Source: Prunus persica
Taxonomy: Eukaryota > Streptophyta > Magnoliopsida > Rosales > Rosaceae
Direction: 5' to 3'
DNA length: 64,000 nt
Assembly: GCF_000346465.2 (NCBI RefSeq)
Contig: NC_034014.1
Coordinates: forward strand, 24,980,810 to 25,044,809
Made by a program: the position numbers and the translations under genes. Each line of letters starts with the position of its first letter. Position 1 is the stretch's first letter. Below the pieces are notes generated by a model. That model made no database searches, was not told the DNA's origin, and was given only the letters and a program-made list of their open reading frames with translations. This document shows positions 36,168 to 47,860 of the stretch, one piece after another.

Positions 36168-38032
36168 GGTGATTTAATATAAAGGGAGCTTAAAATGGAA
36201 GGCAATATGTGGAAGATGGTGTTTTGGGTTAAGGGAGTGAAGGGTATGTATTAATGAGCAGAATGTGGTTGAATGTGGAGTGTCCTGTGTTTTGGGGACA
36301 GAGTAAAAGAAAAAAAAGACTCTGAATATGATTCTTCTGAGACAGAGCAAAAGAAGCTTCACTTTCGCAGTTTTTTCTTGCTGCTTGAAAGATCTTGCTT
36401 GCTTCCACACATGGTGAGATCTATAAGGTAGACGAGGATCAAAACGACAGTGTCCAACGATGTCGTTTGGTGTGGTTACATACAATTACACTTACGCTGG
36501 ACCATGTCACCAAACAACCTTATTTTGTCAAGTTTGGTGCATGTCAGTTAAGCTTGCACACTTTTTTTTTCTTCTCTTTTACATTGGTAGATCTTTATGT
36601 AGTTTCGAAGAAGCCTTCCATTTGTATAGCTCATTGGCTTCTGCAACAAAATTTTCTGTCCATTTGTCAGCGACTTCCAAAGGCTCTGTTTGATAAAGAA
36701 GGGTCTCATGATTCACATTTTTTACTGGAAGTTGACTTGACTATATTATGTTATGTAGCCTTTAAAATATTCTATTACAAGCAAGCAACTTGTAGAGTGA
36801 TTAAGAGCAGTTACTTCTACACTCGAAGTTATGTGTTCAGTGACGATTTCAAGATTCAAAAGTCGGTTGTGCAAAACTTACATACTAAACTTTACGATAC
36901 GAATGACTTTTATTAATAAACTTCCATTATAATTCACCCCTAATTAAACCCTAAAATACTCTATTTAAAAAAAATCCCATATGAAAGCCCTAGAATAATT
37001 CATCCCGAATCACCATTTTTTCATATCCCTGAGTTGTGTTGTGTGCTTCACCATAAGGTTTTAATCGTACATAGAGCAAGAATAATTGAATGATATCGAT
37101 GATGGCATCCTCGTGCTAAAAGCATGGAGCTACCTTTTTCTTGTTGTTGGTTGGAACTTGGAGTACTCTTGAATTTTGAAGTTATTTTAAAGGGCTGCTG
37201 CACATGACTGAACTGATGGCTCTCCTTTCCTTTGGCCGGGGGTAGGCTCTGTGAGGCTGTGAGTTGGACAGCCAGCACCTGACATTGCCCTTAAGGCCCC
37301 TCCCAATTAAAGGAGAAAAACTTAATTGCAACGGAGATTATACTATTTTATTATTTCTGACTAATATGTTATGTTATCTAAAAATGTTATTATGTGTGTC
37401 TCTTTTATTGGTCCTACAAATATAGGGTACTACGCTACTTCATACAACTGTGAGCATCGATACAAGATATCTGGGTGAATTCGACAAATACTCTTCATTA
37501 ATTGGGCGAAATATCTTCCGTACCTTTTGCCAAAACAAATAAATATATCAACTAAATTAAGTGTGCTGCCACTAAAATAGTTCATTGTCAAATCCAAAAT
37601 CGGCGGTGAGGCAACCAATGTAAATTGTGAATGCTATAAACATAAAGCCTCCGGTCGGTTGCACATGTAATGCTGAATTGTTTGAGGGCAGGAACAGTAG
37701 TGTTGTTGCTTGCATGATTGAAACGTTGCCTGGGCACTAGTTTCCATTTCTCCACAAATGGATTGATGCATGCTAAGTCCTGTTTGGCTCTTGCATTACA
37801 AAACTTTGTTGGAACCAAATGAACCCCCTTTATTGAACATATAAAGGACCAAGTTCATTTAATTTTGTGTAAATAAGAAAGCTAACTGAATGTCACATAT
37901 TGGGTTGTTTGTTCCTATGTGTTGAAAGTCTACAGTACAATGGTTGTATTACATGGTGCAACAAATCAATAACGAAACGACACGTGACTAGTCTCCCTCC
38001 TTTAGCTTTAGGCTAGAATATCATGTGCTAAA
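36168..38032. other. Intergenic: PCS1 promoter and transporter 3' flank
   Basis: No supported gene. A 173-codon plus-strand frame at 36395-36916 is AT-rich, hydrophobic in patches, has no domain and overlaps the PCS1 upstream region; it is not called. Confidence 0.5.
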
Positions 38033-41000
38033 TTACATTTGGTCAGCTATTCTTGAAATTGCTGAGTATGTTCCAATAATAGAACACACCACCCCCACAA
38101 TTATGATCAGAATGCAAGTTGCAATCTGAAAATTAGAGCAGGAAATATTGTGAAAGAGGCATTATTGCAGAAACTTTCTGATAAATTAATTGCATTGAGT
38201 AATAATTACAATAATGGGTTGTGATTCTTACCTGCAGTTTAGTTAATCTACCTCTGAGAAGGATGAGATAACACACACATGGAAAAACAACTGCCTGTCA
38301 AGCAATAATAGAGAGAGCTTCATTTCATGAATGAACTGCATGCAATCTTGGTGTATATATACAAAGAGCTTCAGTTGCAGAATAGAGAGAGTCGGTCACT
38401 CAATCATGCTTGCCAATCGACTGGCTCCCTCTATCCTGCAATTGAATGGGCTTATGAAGAAATTACTCACCACTAGCATTGCTACTAAGGATCCAATCAA
38501 TGCCATCACAGAGCCTGCAGTCCAGTTGACAAAATGAACAGCTTAGTAGACGCCACACTTTATATTCAAAGAACTTTGCCTTGTCTTTTTATTTTAAGCA
38601 AAAATGTTCTTTTATGTGATATGTAATGTTGTTCGATTGTCAATCAAAATTGTTCACTAGCTGAATTTTGTTAGTAGTTGATAGCCAGTAGAGTAAAAAC
38701 ACGTCTTTTATTTTAAGAGTTTGAACTTCTCACACACAAACACACATATGCTTACCAAAGAATGGAAAACTCATTGCCACGCCTAAAGTTGATGAAACTA
38801 GAAGTGTTCTAACGAAAATCGAAACACAGTGAGATCCCGTCCAAGCTTCGGGAAAGAGTTCCTCTACACTCAAAGCCACTGGTGTCATTGTCAAGGCGTA
38901 CTTTGTCATTGGGTTCACAATCTGTGTAATAAAGAGACCCAAAAAAAAAGAGATAATCAATATATATGTCAATAAAAAAGAAACTCGGGAAAAAACAGAA
39001 CCAAGTTTCTTAAATCATACAGTTGTCCAGACTGCAATTTTAGAAGCAACAAAATGTGTGGGCATGTTTAGAGTGAACTGAGAATGGATGGAGTCTCCAA
39101 ACATTAGAAAGCCGAATACTGCTACCCCAGTGTATATGAAAAAGCAGAATGTAACACTGCAGCAGAGGAACATGTCAAATACTTTGTCACATTTTTAAAA
39201 CCAGGGAAAAAAATAATTTTAAATAAAGCCAATGTTGGTCACCTCACCTGGTTATTAGAACTGCTGAAAATTGTGATGGTTCTTTCATGGAGGTATAGAT
39301 ATTTGGGAAGACCGAATGGCCGGCGAAGCCAAAGCCATAGATACCAATTGTGACAGATATATCTGAAAGGTTTAAGGCTGGTCCTCTGTGATGAAATCCA
39401 ACTTGGTTCACCACCCCAACCCACAGCAAGCAAAGGGCCACAAGGATTGATGCAAGCACTCCTCCAACTGAAAACATTGGTTCAATTGTACAACTTTTCT
39501 AGAGCTTAGATGTTCAACATTGTGAAATTGAAAGCATAAAGATTTACATAGATTAAGATAAGTGATCAGAATATGAAACCTGAGAGGTAAGAGAGCAAAC
39601 TAAGGTTTTGAAGCCATACAGTTGGAAGAATTACAAGAGTTGCTGTGATGCCAAAGATATGATGGCTATCAAGATGGATTCCACCAAGTGTCATTTGGGT
39701 GTCTGGGAATACTGAGGCCAAGTTATCACTCATCATGGTCAAAAACTCCACACAAGCACCCTACATCACACAGCCATTTAACTTTTAATGTATATTAGAA
39801 AGAGGGAGGCATAAAGGAAACTAAGAGTTCTGTGCACTTACATATAGTTCTAGATACAATATTATCTGCATGGCCCAAATCCAAGTGTCAGTGTTGCTTC
39901 AAACATATAGAAACATGCATGGCTCATATGATAAATTTGTGATGTGAATCCAAAAATCACAAGACGATGAATCTTGGACTATTGAATCCATAGTCTGACA
40001 ACATAAGCATTATCAACGTAAGTTAGACTTACAGATAAGAAAAAACGACCAGTAGAGCCAAAAGCAGCCTGGCCAATATCCGGGTAGGTTCGGAGACCGG
40101 GACAGCTTTCTAAGCATCTCTTCAACAAAATTCCAGTATAGCAACAGATGACACCATATAAAGCAAGCAGTATGAGGCTCAACCACCCTCCTTCTTTTAT
40201 TGCATATGGGGTTGTAAGAAGTCCTATCCCACATAGAACATTGGTTCCTGCATAATAAAATGATGAAATTCTCTGTTAGAAACTGCAGAGTGGCAACTCA
40301 TTCTCTGCTATTAATCTACCATGAAAATTGATTGTTATTACCGTTGAGTACAGCTTGGGAAAATGAACAGCAGCGTTCCTTGGGTGGGGGCAATTCAGGG
40401 AGGGAGCCTTTTGAGGCGCAGGAAGAGTAGATGGAGAATTTGGCAACTTGGGAAGGTGAGGGGGGCACTTCTTTGTCCGAACTGGTTTGAGAAATGAGTA
40501 GCCTTGTGGTGCTTGAATCAGAATCAGATATTGAGTGCCGCTTGTCAAGTGTAGACAAAGAATTCAAACTCGCCGCGCCTAGGAACCCCAGGGAAGGAGG
40601 CGTCACACTTGTGTACATGTCAATCGATTGCCTGCATGCACATATTCAAGAAGGAAAAAGTCGACATAAGGATACATTACAAGACATTTGATGTTGGCAA
40701 CTTATTAATGTTGTTTCTTATTTGCAAAAGACCCACTAGTGTAGTGGTTTGGAACATTTACTCATTCCAAGAAAGATTCTGGATTCAAGTCTTAGCATCC
40801 GTATATTGTGTGTGAGTTTAGTATACTATCGCCCCTCTCTATAGAAACGGTCCTCTTAAAAAAAAAAAAAACGAAGTTGTTTCTTAGTCTTTTCTGTTAC
40901 CAAATGTTTCAATCACTAAGAATATATAATATCACATTTAGGCTTAAAATTTATCATGAAACCCAAATGAAGAAAAACATGTTAGGATATGGTGAATCTG

Positions 41001-41455
41001 GACAATTATTTAGGTTAATTCTTGTCGAGGTATGTGGATTCGAACTTAGAACTTCTTCTAACATTGAAAAAAAAAACACTATACAAAAAGCTAGCTAATA
41101 TATGTTAATTCTTGTTTGAATGCGTGATACATATTCATAGTTTAGCAATATGAAAATCTTATCTGCATCGACAAACCATGTTACAAGAAAGCAAATACTA
41201 TACACACATATTTATATACATATAGTCTTGTAGTCTATGAAGAATTTACCAGTAGCTTTGAGGCCATGCATAAGTATTAACATCAATGGAGTTTTGGGAC
41301 AGATTTCTTGAGGGAGCTCTAACGATATCGGATTCGGTATCGGCTTCATATTGCTCACAAGACCTGTGAGCTTGGTTTTCTTCATCATCTGTGTGGAAGT
41401 TGTCGTCCCCACGATCGGGACCAAGATCCTCGTCCAACTTCATCCAACTCATCAT
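38033..41455 (-). CDS. AVT1: AVT1-type vacuolar amino-acid transporter
   Basis: Member of the AAAP family (PF01490); plant and yeast AVT1 proteins move neutral amino acids across the tonoplast. Eleven exons: 41455-41250, 40631-40342, 40247-40033, 39865-39842, 39760-39580, 39467-39248, 39156-39021, 38921-38756, 38514-38471, 38294-38232, 38125-38033, giving 545 aa. The N-terminus is a long acidic soluble region (DLGPDRGDDNFHTDDEENQ) with the conserved WPQSYWQSIDMY spanning the first splice junction. The transporter core begins SQAVLNGTNVLCGIGLLTTP and has about ten to eleven membrane helices. Other landmarks are YPDIGQAAFG, HSVFPNIYTSM and WTTIVNPMTKYALT. Exon 4 is a micro-exon of 24 nt (IILYLELY). 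The ATG at 41453-41455 is the first in frame. Closest remembered relatives are Arabidopsis AVT1B-D; the exact letter is uncertain. Confidence 0.94.
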
Positions 41456-42757
41456 CACTTTCGATCGTCCTTGATTAATATTAATCAAACCCAATTAGGC
41501 ATGCATGCAAACACTTAATCTTGAGCTCCTAGCATTAAGCAAAAAAACAACCTAGGGCAAATGCAAAACAAAGACAGACAACAAGAAGATTGGCATTAAC
41601 TGGTTCTGTCAGATTTGTATTTGGTTTCACCATCTGCTTGTGCATCCGTGGTTTTTGGAGATGACAGCGTGCATATTGCTGTACGTATGTGGCTGTGAGA
41701 CCCTGCAAGGATCAAGACGTGCACGTGTCAGTTGATTAGTAGGGCTGGTTCTTGCTGCTGGAAGATTTTGGGTTGATGACCAAGAAGCAAAGACCCAATG
41801 CGATCCGAACTTCAGGCTGTGTGTATACTATTACTAATGAAATTTGGTTTCTCATACACTCCATATGGTTATATGACGAAATTGATTTGCTTGTGTAAAG
41901 GAAATAATTGATTGGTAATGAAACAATTTTTGCAACATATTTATTATGGTCAAGGTCGTCCCTTTCCCTTACCAATTTAGCAACTTTCCTTAGACGAAGA
42001 CACATTCTACCTTTTTTTATTTTTATTTTTATGGGATGAAAAGAAACATTCTACTTTGCAATTGCAGTTGACCTCTTTTATTCTATATAATATTCATTCA
42101 TGCAATCGAAGTCCTCTGTTGAATTCTTCTATTTTTCAGTATCGTTTCTATAAGAAAAAAAAATAATATCCTAAGAAGAAATAGGTCTCGAAAAAAGAAA
42201 ATAGACAACACATATAGCAAGTTGCTTCCACCATATGTCAATATTATCGATTCACTTATATTATAATATGTGTATATATTTTTAATGCTATAATCTAGGT
42301 CCATGACATATTAACATATTATTCATCCATATTTAACATGTGAATTGGTAACCCTATGTGACGGTCCGACTGCCAAACCAAAAAATTTCCCAGATGAAGT
42401 AGATCCAGTTCAGTTGGTAAGGGATCACATGGAGGACAGTCAGAGCAATATTGACAAGCCAACTTTAAGTTAAAAGCCTTTAACAACAGTAGTTTTGCCC
42501 CGTGATATTGCAAGCTTAGCTTTGCTGTGAATACAAGTGCATCATATGAACTATCACAGCAAACATGATGTATGCATGCATAGCCTTAAATCCATGTGAA
42601 ATTAGAGTTGCAGACCAACATATTCGAGGCCATGGTGATAACTAAAGAAAAGGTTTATTCTTTCATGTGACAGTGTTAAAAGAGAAACGCTGTTTATAAG
42701 CTTTGACAGCACCAGAGCGAGATCAAAGTTACAAAACAGACAAAGAAAACGAGGGAT
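41456..42757. other. Intergenic: transporter promoter and plastid-gene 3' flank
   Basis: AT-rich, no supported gene. Small frames at 41736-42513 have no recognisable features. Confidence 0.5.
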
Positions 42758-43258
42758 CTATCTTTTGTCGATTTGGTTGAGCTTGCCAAGGCCATTGCAC
42801 CGAGCACAGACAATCTGAGCCTCGTCCTTCCGTGCTGCATTAGCTCTCAGGGTCACCCCTGACTTCCGAACGAAACCCGCCCCATCGCATTCGGGACACC
42901 TAAAACGAGCACAGCAAACACAACTCAAAATATTTTATAAAAAGAGAAGTCAATGAAATGAGAGAGCAGGGTAGTTAGTTAATTACAGGTCCTTGCGGGA
43001 GAAGATAATTGGGAAGGCAGTTCCAAGCAGAGCCACTGCAGCAGCTCCAGCTATCAGGTAGGGGGTGCCATCAGCAGATACATCTCCAATGGCAGCAACC
43101 ACAGTCAATGCTCTCTTCTTCTCAATCCTAGAATTCCACAACAGAGATTTTGACCCTGCCTGTGTCGTCAAGAGAGAGGGGCTGCTGCGGCCGACCGCAA
43201 CCGGTTGCTTCAGTGGCTCTGCAGAAATGATAGTCAGAGGAGAAGACATTGATCCCAT
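42758..43258 (-). CDS. Small plastid membrane protein with DnaJ-like zinc-finger motifs
   Basis: Two exons, 43258-42987 and 42899-42758, encode 137 aa. The first 50 residues are Ser/Thr-rich and basic with almost no acidic residues (MGSMSSPLTIISAEPLKQ...), like a chloroplast transit peptide. A hydrophobic segment follows (YLIAGAAAVALLGTAFPIIF). Exon 2 holds two CxxCxGxG-type units, CPECDGAGFV and CARCNGLGKL, separated by about 25 residues. Canonical DnaJ zinc fingers have four such units, so this is a half finger, as in plant BSD2/LQY1-like thiol-handling proteins. A role in thylakoid protein folding or photosystem assembly is plausible by family only. Both start Met codons (residues 1 and 4) are possible. 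Confidence 0.82.
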
Positions 43259-44566
43259 CTCTCTAGAAATCTGGTAATTTCAATTTTCTCAGCTTGGTTG
43301 TGAAAAAGGGTGTTTTGGTTTGTGTTTTCTTCATTCTAAATGGATAGGTAGGGCCAATAAGAACCCAAGATTTTTGTGGGTTTAAAGATAAGGCTGGGTC
43401 CACGCCGACTTCACTCGTTTAATAGAGTGGGGGCAAGAAGGAGCTGGCTGAGACTAACTGGTGGCTTGAAGCAAACGAATGGTGGGGAACGGGTTGTGGG
43501 TAATGAGCGAGCAAAGGATGAAGTACCACATTCCAACAGGTTGTGCCGCGTGAAAAGTCCTGACCATGACTCAGAGAGCCAAAGACTTGCATTGCCGTGA
43601 ATGAGCAACGAGGAGCACGATGGCACAAGACTTCCATTGCGATGGCTCATCAACAGTTCACATGCAACAAAGGGTAGAATTTACTAGGCATAAAAGGACT
43701 TAATTGGCCATGAAGAAATACATAACATCACACAATGATCAAAGACCAGAACTTTTTGCAGTTTCTGAAGCATTTGGTTAGCTGCTTGAGCAGGCCGAAA
43801 TTCGTTTTAAAAGAGATGATGCGTGTGCTTCCAGCAAATTCCTTTTTATTTCATGAAAATGTGCTTGGAATTATCAAATTAACAACCGCAAATTCATGGG
43901 TTAGAAGAAACTGCAAAATTCTGAGTGATGATGAAGATGGCCTAATTCCCAACTGGAACTTACTTCACAAGTTAGGAAATTAATCACATGATCCAACTGA
44001 AATTGAGAGATTGGCATCCCAAATCAAATTTTGCTGAAAATAAATGCAGCACACCAACATCAAAGAAGAGAGCCAGTAATCACTTTGGATTAAAATGAGA
44101 ACAATAAAAACAATCCTAAGTACAACAATAGACAACCAAAAAGAACAAAAAACAGCCACCGGCTTCTAGGTCAATTCACTGTAACCCTGCAATTCTGCAA
44201 CAAGCGAGGCCTTTTAAGTCCTAGCAGTAATACAAACAACAACAGAAAGCCTTGTACCACCTCTCCATTGCTAACTTTCCAATGCTGCCAAGCCACCACT
44301 TTAATCCCTTGGCTTTACTTCTCCTCCTCCTCCTCCTCCTCCTCCTTCCAAATGTGCGAAAACTAATTCCCTAGTCTCTCTACCAAATTCAAAATTTCCA
44401 TCTCTTCCACAGAGCCCCAATTGAGAGACTCTTCAATTCTCTGTCATGTATTGCTATTTACACCAAACAAACGATAAATGTACAAACTTTCCCTTCCTCA
44501 ACAACAACATCAGCACAATGTAATCAAAATATCAGAACCCAATAACTATAAAACACTAAACCTCAA
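43259..44566. other. Intergenic, RING gene 3' flank
   Basis: No supported gene. Includes a (CTC)8-9 microsatellite at 44321-44346. The reading frames opposite one another at 43376-43660 are not domain-bearing. From about 44060 to 44566 is probably the 3' UTR of the RING gene. Confidence 0.5.
44321..44346. repeat. (CTC)n microsatellite
   Basis: About eight to nine uninterrupted trinucleotide units, probably inside the 3' UTR of the minus-strand RING gene. Confidence 0.9.
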
Positions 44567-45631
44567 TCAGTTATCTTCCAAAGCCCAACGCTGGCTCCTC
44601 CTCCTCGATGATCTACTAAACACATTACCAGACCCGCTTCTCGAGCTTCTGAACCTCCCGAAAAAGGAGAAGAAATTGCGAAAAGCCTGAGCAAACCCAC
44701 CACTCTCCCTCGCTCTCCTTCTAGAAGCCCATGAAATCCTCCTAGGAGCACCAGCCGTATTGAACCCACCATCCATCTCAGTGTAAACAACTGGAAGCTC
44801 ACGCTCAGCAGCTCTCCTGCCTCCGGTGAACCTGCCCACAGCGAATCCACCCCCGGGCAATCTCCAGATAGTCAACCCCACCGTCTCTTCTTCTCCAACC
44901 ACACCATTATTCTCCGGCGAGGCTCTGCCACTGCCACGCGGCCCGCGCACGTCAGTAGGGAGCTGGTGGCGGCAAACCGGGCACGAGTTTCGAATCGAAA
45001 GCCATGGGAATATACAGTCGGAGTGGTAGATGTGCTTACAGGGCATCTCGCGAGCTTCCGAGTCGAGCTCGAACGCCTCTTTGCAAACAGCGCAGTGCGA
45101 CTCGGTGGAGACGTGGTCGTCGGCGATCTTGATGACGGGCATGGACTCGATGGCGGCTTTCGACGCCGGAGGGTGGTCGAGCCGTGCGACGCCGTTTTCC
45201 AATTGGGTCAATTGGTGGAGCAGCCGGTCGAAACCCGATCCCATTAAGAAGTCCGACATGGACGACGGCAGAGGGCGGAGGCCCAAACCGGCTCCGTCAT
45301 CGTAGTAAAGCTCGAAGCTTCCAGGGTCGGATTCGGTGTCAGGTGGGCCTCGGAGGACAATAACCGGGTTGAACGGTGAGCGATCGCGGCTGCTTCTCTG
45401 GCTCCGGCGGAGATTAGGCGGGCTCGGGCTCTGCGAAATTGGAGTGTTGTCGAGGAACATCGCGGCGGTGGGGAATGGGTGGTGGAGCGGAGATCGAGTC
45501 GGGGTCTGGATCTCTTCGATGAATCCGGCGCCGCAATCGGGGCAGAGGATCGAGTCTTGGGCCCGGATCCGAACCCGAATCGATCGGCTACATGTGTAGC
45601 ACCAGTATGAGGCGGAGCCCAGGGAAGCCAT
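44567..45631 (-). CDS. RING-H2 E3 ubiquitin ligase with DUF1117 (RDUF type)
   Basis: Intronless, 354 aa. N-terminal zinc ribbon: YWCYTCSRSIRVRI then ILCPDCGAGFIEEI (residues about 9-42), as in the zinc_ribbon_9 group of plant RING proteins. The RING-H2 domain is at about residues 180-222: CAVCKEAFELDSEAREMPC, HIYHSDC, CPVCRHQLP. The C-terminal third has the DUF1117 signature GLTIWRLPGGGFAVGRFTGG and ELPVVYTEMDGGFN. This combination characterises Arabidopsis RDUF1/RDUF2, which act in abscisic-acid and drought responses as E3 ligases. Which of the two is orthologous is unclear. The tail FRNFFSFFGRF followed by Arg/Ser-rich residues is typical. The 5' flank carries a GA tract. Confidence 0.92.
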   Translation of the reverse strand: MASLGSASYWCYTCSRSIRVRIRAQDSILCPDCGAGFIEEIQTPTRSPLHHPFPTAAMFLDNTPISQSPSPPNLRRSQRSSRDRSPFNPVIVLRGPPDTESDPGSFELYYDDGAGLGLRPLPSSMSDFLMGSGFDRLLHQLTQLENGVARLDHPPASKAAIESMPVIKIADDHVSTESHCAVCKEAFELDSEAREMPCKHIYHSDCIFPWLSIRNSCPVCRHQLPTDVRGPRGSGRASPENNGVVGEEETVGLTIWRLPGGGFAVGRFTGGRRAAERELPVVYTEMDGGFNTAGAPRRISWASRRRARESGGFAQAFRNFFSFFGRFRSSRSGSGNVFSRSSRRRSQRWALEDN

Positions 45632-45833
45632 CAGAAGCTATCAGAAACCCTAAACAGTGAAGACCAGAGAAAGAGGCGAAGAGGCAAAGGCCCTTTCTTT
45701 ATCTTCCGAAATTGGAAAAAGATTGAATCTTTGTTGAAGTGAAAATGAAGCCCAGCAATCAAGAACGAACGCAATCCAAATTTCAGAAGCTCAGATCGTT
45801 CAGTGAAATCGAAGGCGAAGTGAAGCAGAGAGC

Positions 45834-45838
<5 letters not shown>

Positions 45839-45865
<27 letters not shown>
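45839..45865. repeat. (GA)n microsatellite in probable 5' UTR of RING gene
   Basis: About 13 units, some 210 bp upstream of the RING gene start. On the sense strand it is a CT-rich tract, common in plant 5' UTRs and core promoters. Confidence 0.85.
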
Positions 45866-45899
45866 GAACGTGAGAATGGGAAATATAAAGCTTCTAAAA

Positions 45900-47660
45900 A
45901 GAGATGCAGGTAGCGCGTCGTTCGTTAAAGCGTGGCATTTAAGCTGTACACAGTACATGTATTTAAACCTCAAAAAGCAAAAAATCAAATCAATAAATGA
46001 AAAATGGAAAAGACGAAAAGACTTAAAATAGTTTTAGTCACTCAATTTTATACGAAATTTTAATTTGATGATTAAAAATTAAATTTAGATAAATTATAAT
46101 TCAAAATTTTTGGTTAAGTAAATACGAAGAGTAGCGGCATTAAAGTATAGGTCACAGTATTCTCAAAATTTCTATCACAGGTGAAATACTCAATGAAAAA
46201 ATAACTTAATTTCTATAAATTGTAAATGTTAAGTTGTGCACGGATTAATTAAATTACACTTTCGTATAAAATCTAATGACGAAAAAGAAATTTAGTCTTA
46301 CAAAAATAAATGATACGCGGTACGCAACTGCACACGTACGACGGACGGACACACATAAACACAATGTCGCCGCGGTCCATATTGAGGTCTAGGTCTCCGC
46401 GAACGTTTTGAAAAGGCTTTTGACCGGCGTGGCAATTGGGCGACCAAAACGACATGTCGTGTGAGTTTGTTTACATGTCACAGCTCACTGATGAAGGCTT
46501 TATGGAGTGAGGGGATGGACCCCACCTAGTGGCTAGTAGGACTAGCAACCACATACGAAAAGACAACATTTGATTATGGAAGACAGAATATTCCACGTTT
46601 GCACCACTATTGTATTGTTTAATGGTTTCAATTTGTGGAGCCAAATCATTGGTGTAGTGAAGTGGCCACTGCCAACACCATGCGAGGGAGCACGTTGTAT
46701 TGTGTTTACCAACTTAAACTCCGTCCAATAAACGCAAAATTAGCAAGCAGCGTTGGATTTAATAAACCTGAGGCAAATCTTGCTGACAGCCAACCAGTGA
46801 ATTAGGTTTTAGAGGTCACTCTCCGCCAGTAATTATCCTCCGTCACCGATTGCTTGTAGTGTACATTAAGTTTGGTATACTTTGTTAGTTCATATTCTAA
46901 CCACGTAGATTTTGCTGTCCACACATGATTTATTCACGTTGAATTGATTTATATTCATAAATTATTCATACATGTGTGAATGACTGACCGTAGTATAATT
47001 AGTATTATTATAATTTTATTTGTTTGCCTCTCTAGCAACACGTAAGGCAAAGCGAAAACTTGATATACATTATTAGCACCCCCACCTGTATGTAATGCAA
47101 CATCTTAACAGTGAGTTTGGATGAGGAAAATAAGCTTGAGAGTTTGACAAAAGTTAGAATTTCTAAATTGATATGAACCAAGTCCCGTGTTTGGATTAAA
47201 AAAAACATAGAAATTTAGAAATTCCATATGGGAAAAAAAAAAGAATTAGGAGGTCATAAATCCCAACTTTAAATTCTATCTAAAACATTATCATTTCTAA
47301 AATTTCAAAAGAGATTGAGTTTTAAAAAAAAGATAACTTTACAAATAAAGCTTAAATTCCGTATTTTAGATCCGTTACCCAAATAAAAAACTTTATAAAT
47401 TATAGAACATTAATTTTCGTCATTGTAAGTCTTTGAGGCTAGCAGTTGTTTAATATACACAACTAGTGACCAAAAAAAAAGAAAAAAGAAAAAAGAAATC
47501 CCATGATTCAACAGAATTGGGCCTTCCACCGAAGACTGAAAGACTAGTACACAGTTTATTGGGCCTCTAACAACCTCAGCCCAACCTAATCTAACTTGCA
47601 GGCCCATAGGCCGGGCAGCTCGGCCCCCTGCCGCCTGCGTGTCTTCCGTTCAGTTCTAGT
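45900..47660. other. Intergenic between two divergent genes
   Basis: Separates the minus-strand RING gene from the plus-strand Fes1A gene, so it must contain both promoters. No coding region or RNA gene was recognised. Confidence 0.5.
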
Positions 47661-47673
47661 GTATAAACTAGAG

Positions 47674-47701
47674 TTCCAGAACTGTCGAGAGGTTTCGAGA
47701 A
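47674..47701 (+). promoter_or_regulatory. Two heat-shock-element modules upstream of Fes1A
   Basis: TTCCAGAA at 47674-47681 and TTCGAGAA at 47694-47701 both fit the HSF inverted-unit core TTCnnGAA. They are 20 bp apart, which is two helical turns, and lie about 160-190 bp upstream of the Fes1A ATG, near a TATA-like 'gtataaac' at 47661. Confidence 0.6.
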
Positions 47702-47860
47702 CTTGAAGTCTGAGCGGTGTTGTATATCGACTTATATTCCTATGTAACTGCTAGTGCTTTAAATCGTTTCCTTTATAATTTATTGTTTCTTCATCAATTA
47801 GCAGAGCAGAGAAAAAGGCAGAGTGTTTAGGGTTTTGGTTTTGTTGAAGACGAAGCAACA

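Noticed and set aside
36395..36916. 173-codon open frame on the plus strand near PCS1
   Set aside because: AT-rich with no domain, no homologue recognised, and it overlaps the PCS1 upstream region. Likely chance.
43376..43660. Overlapping frames on both strands between the plastid gene and the RING gene
   Set aside because: No domain, and both strands are open by base composition alone.
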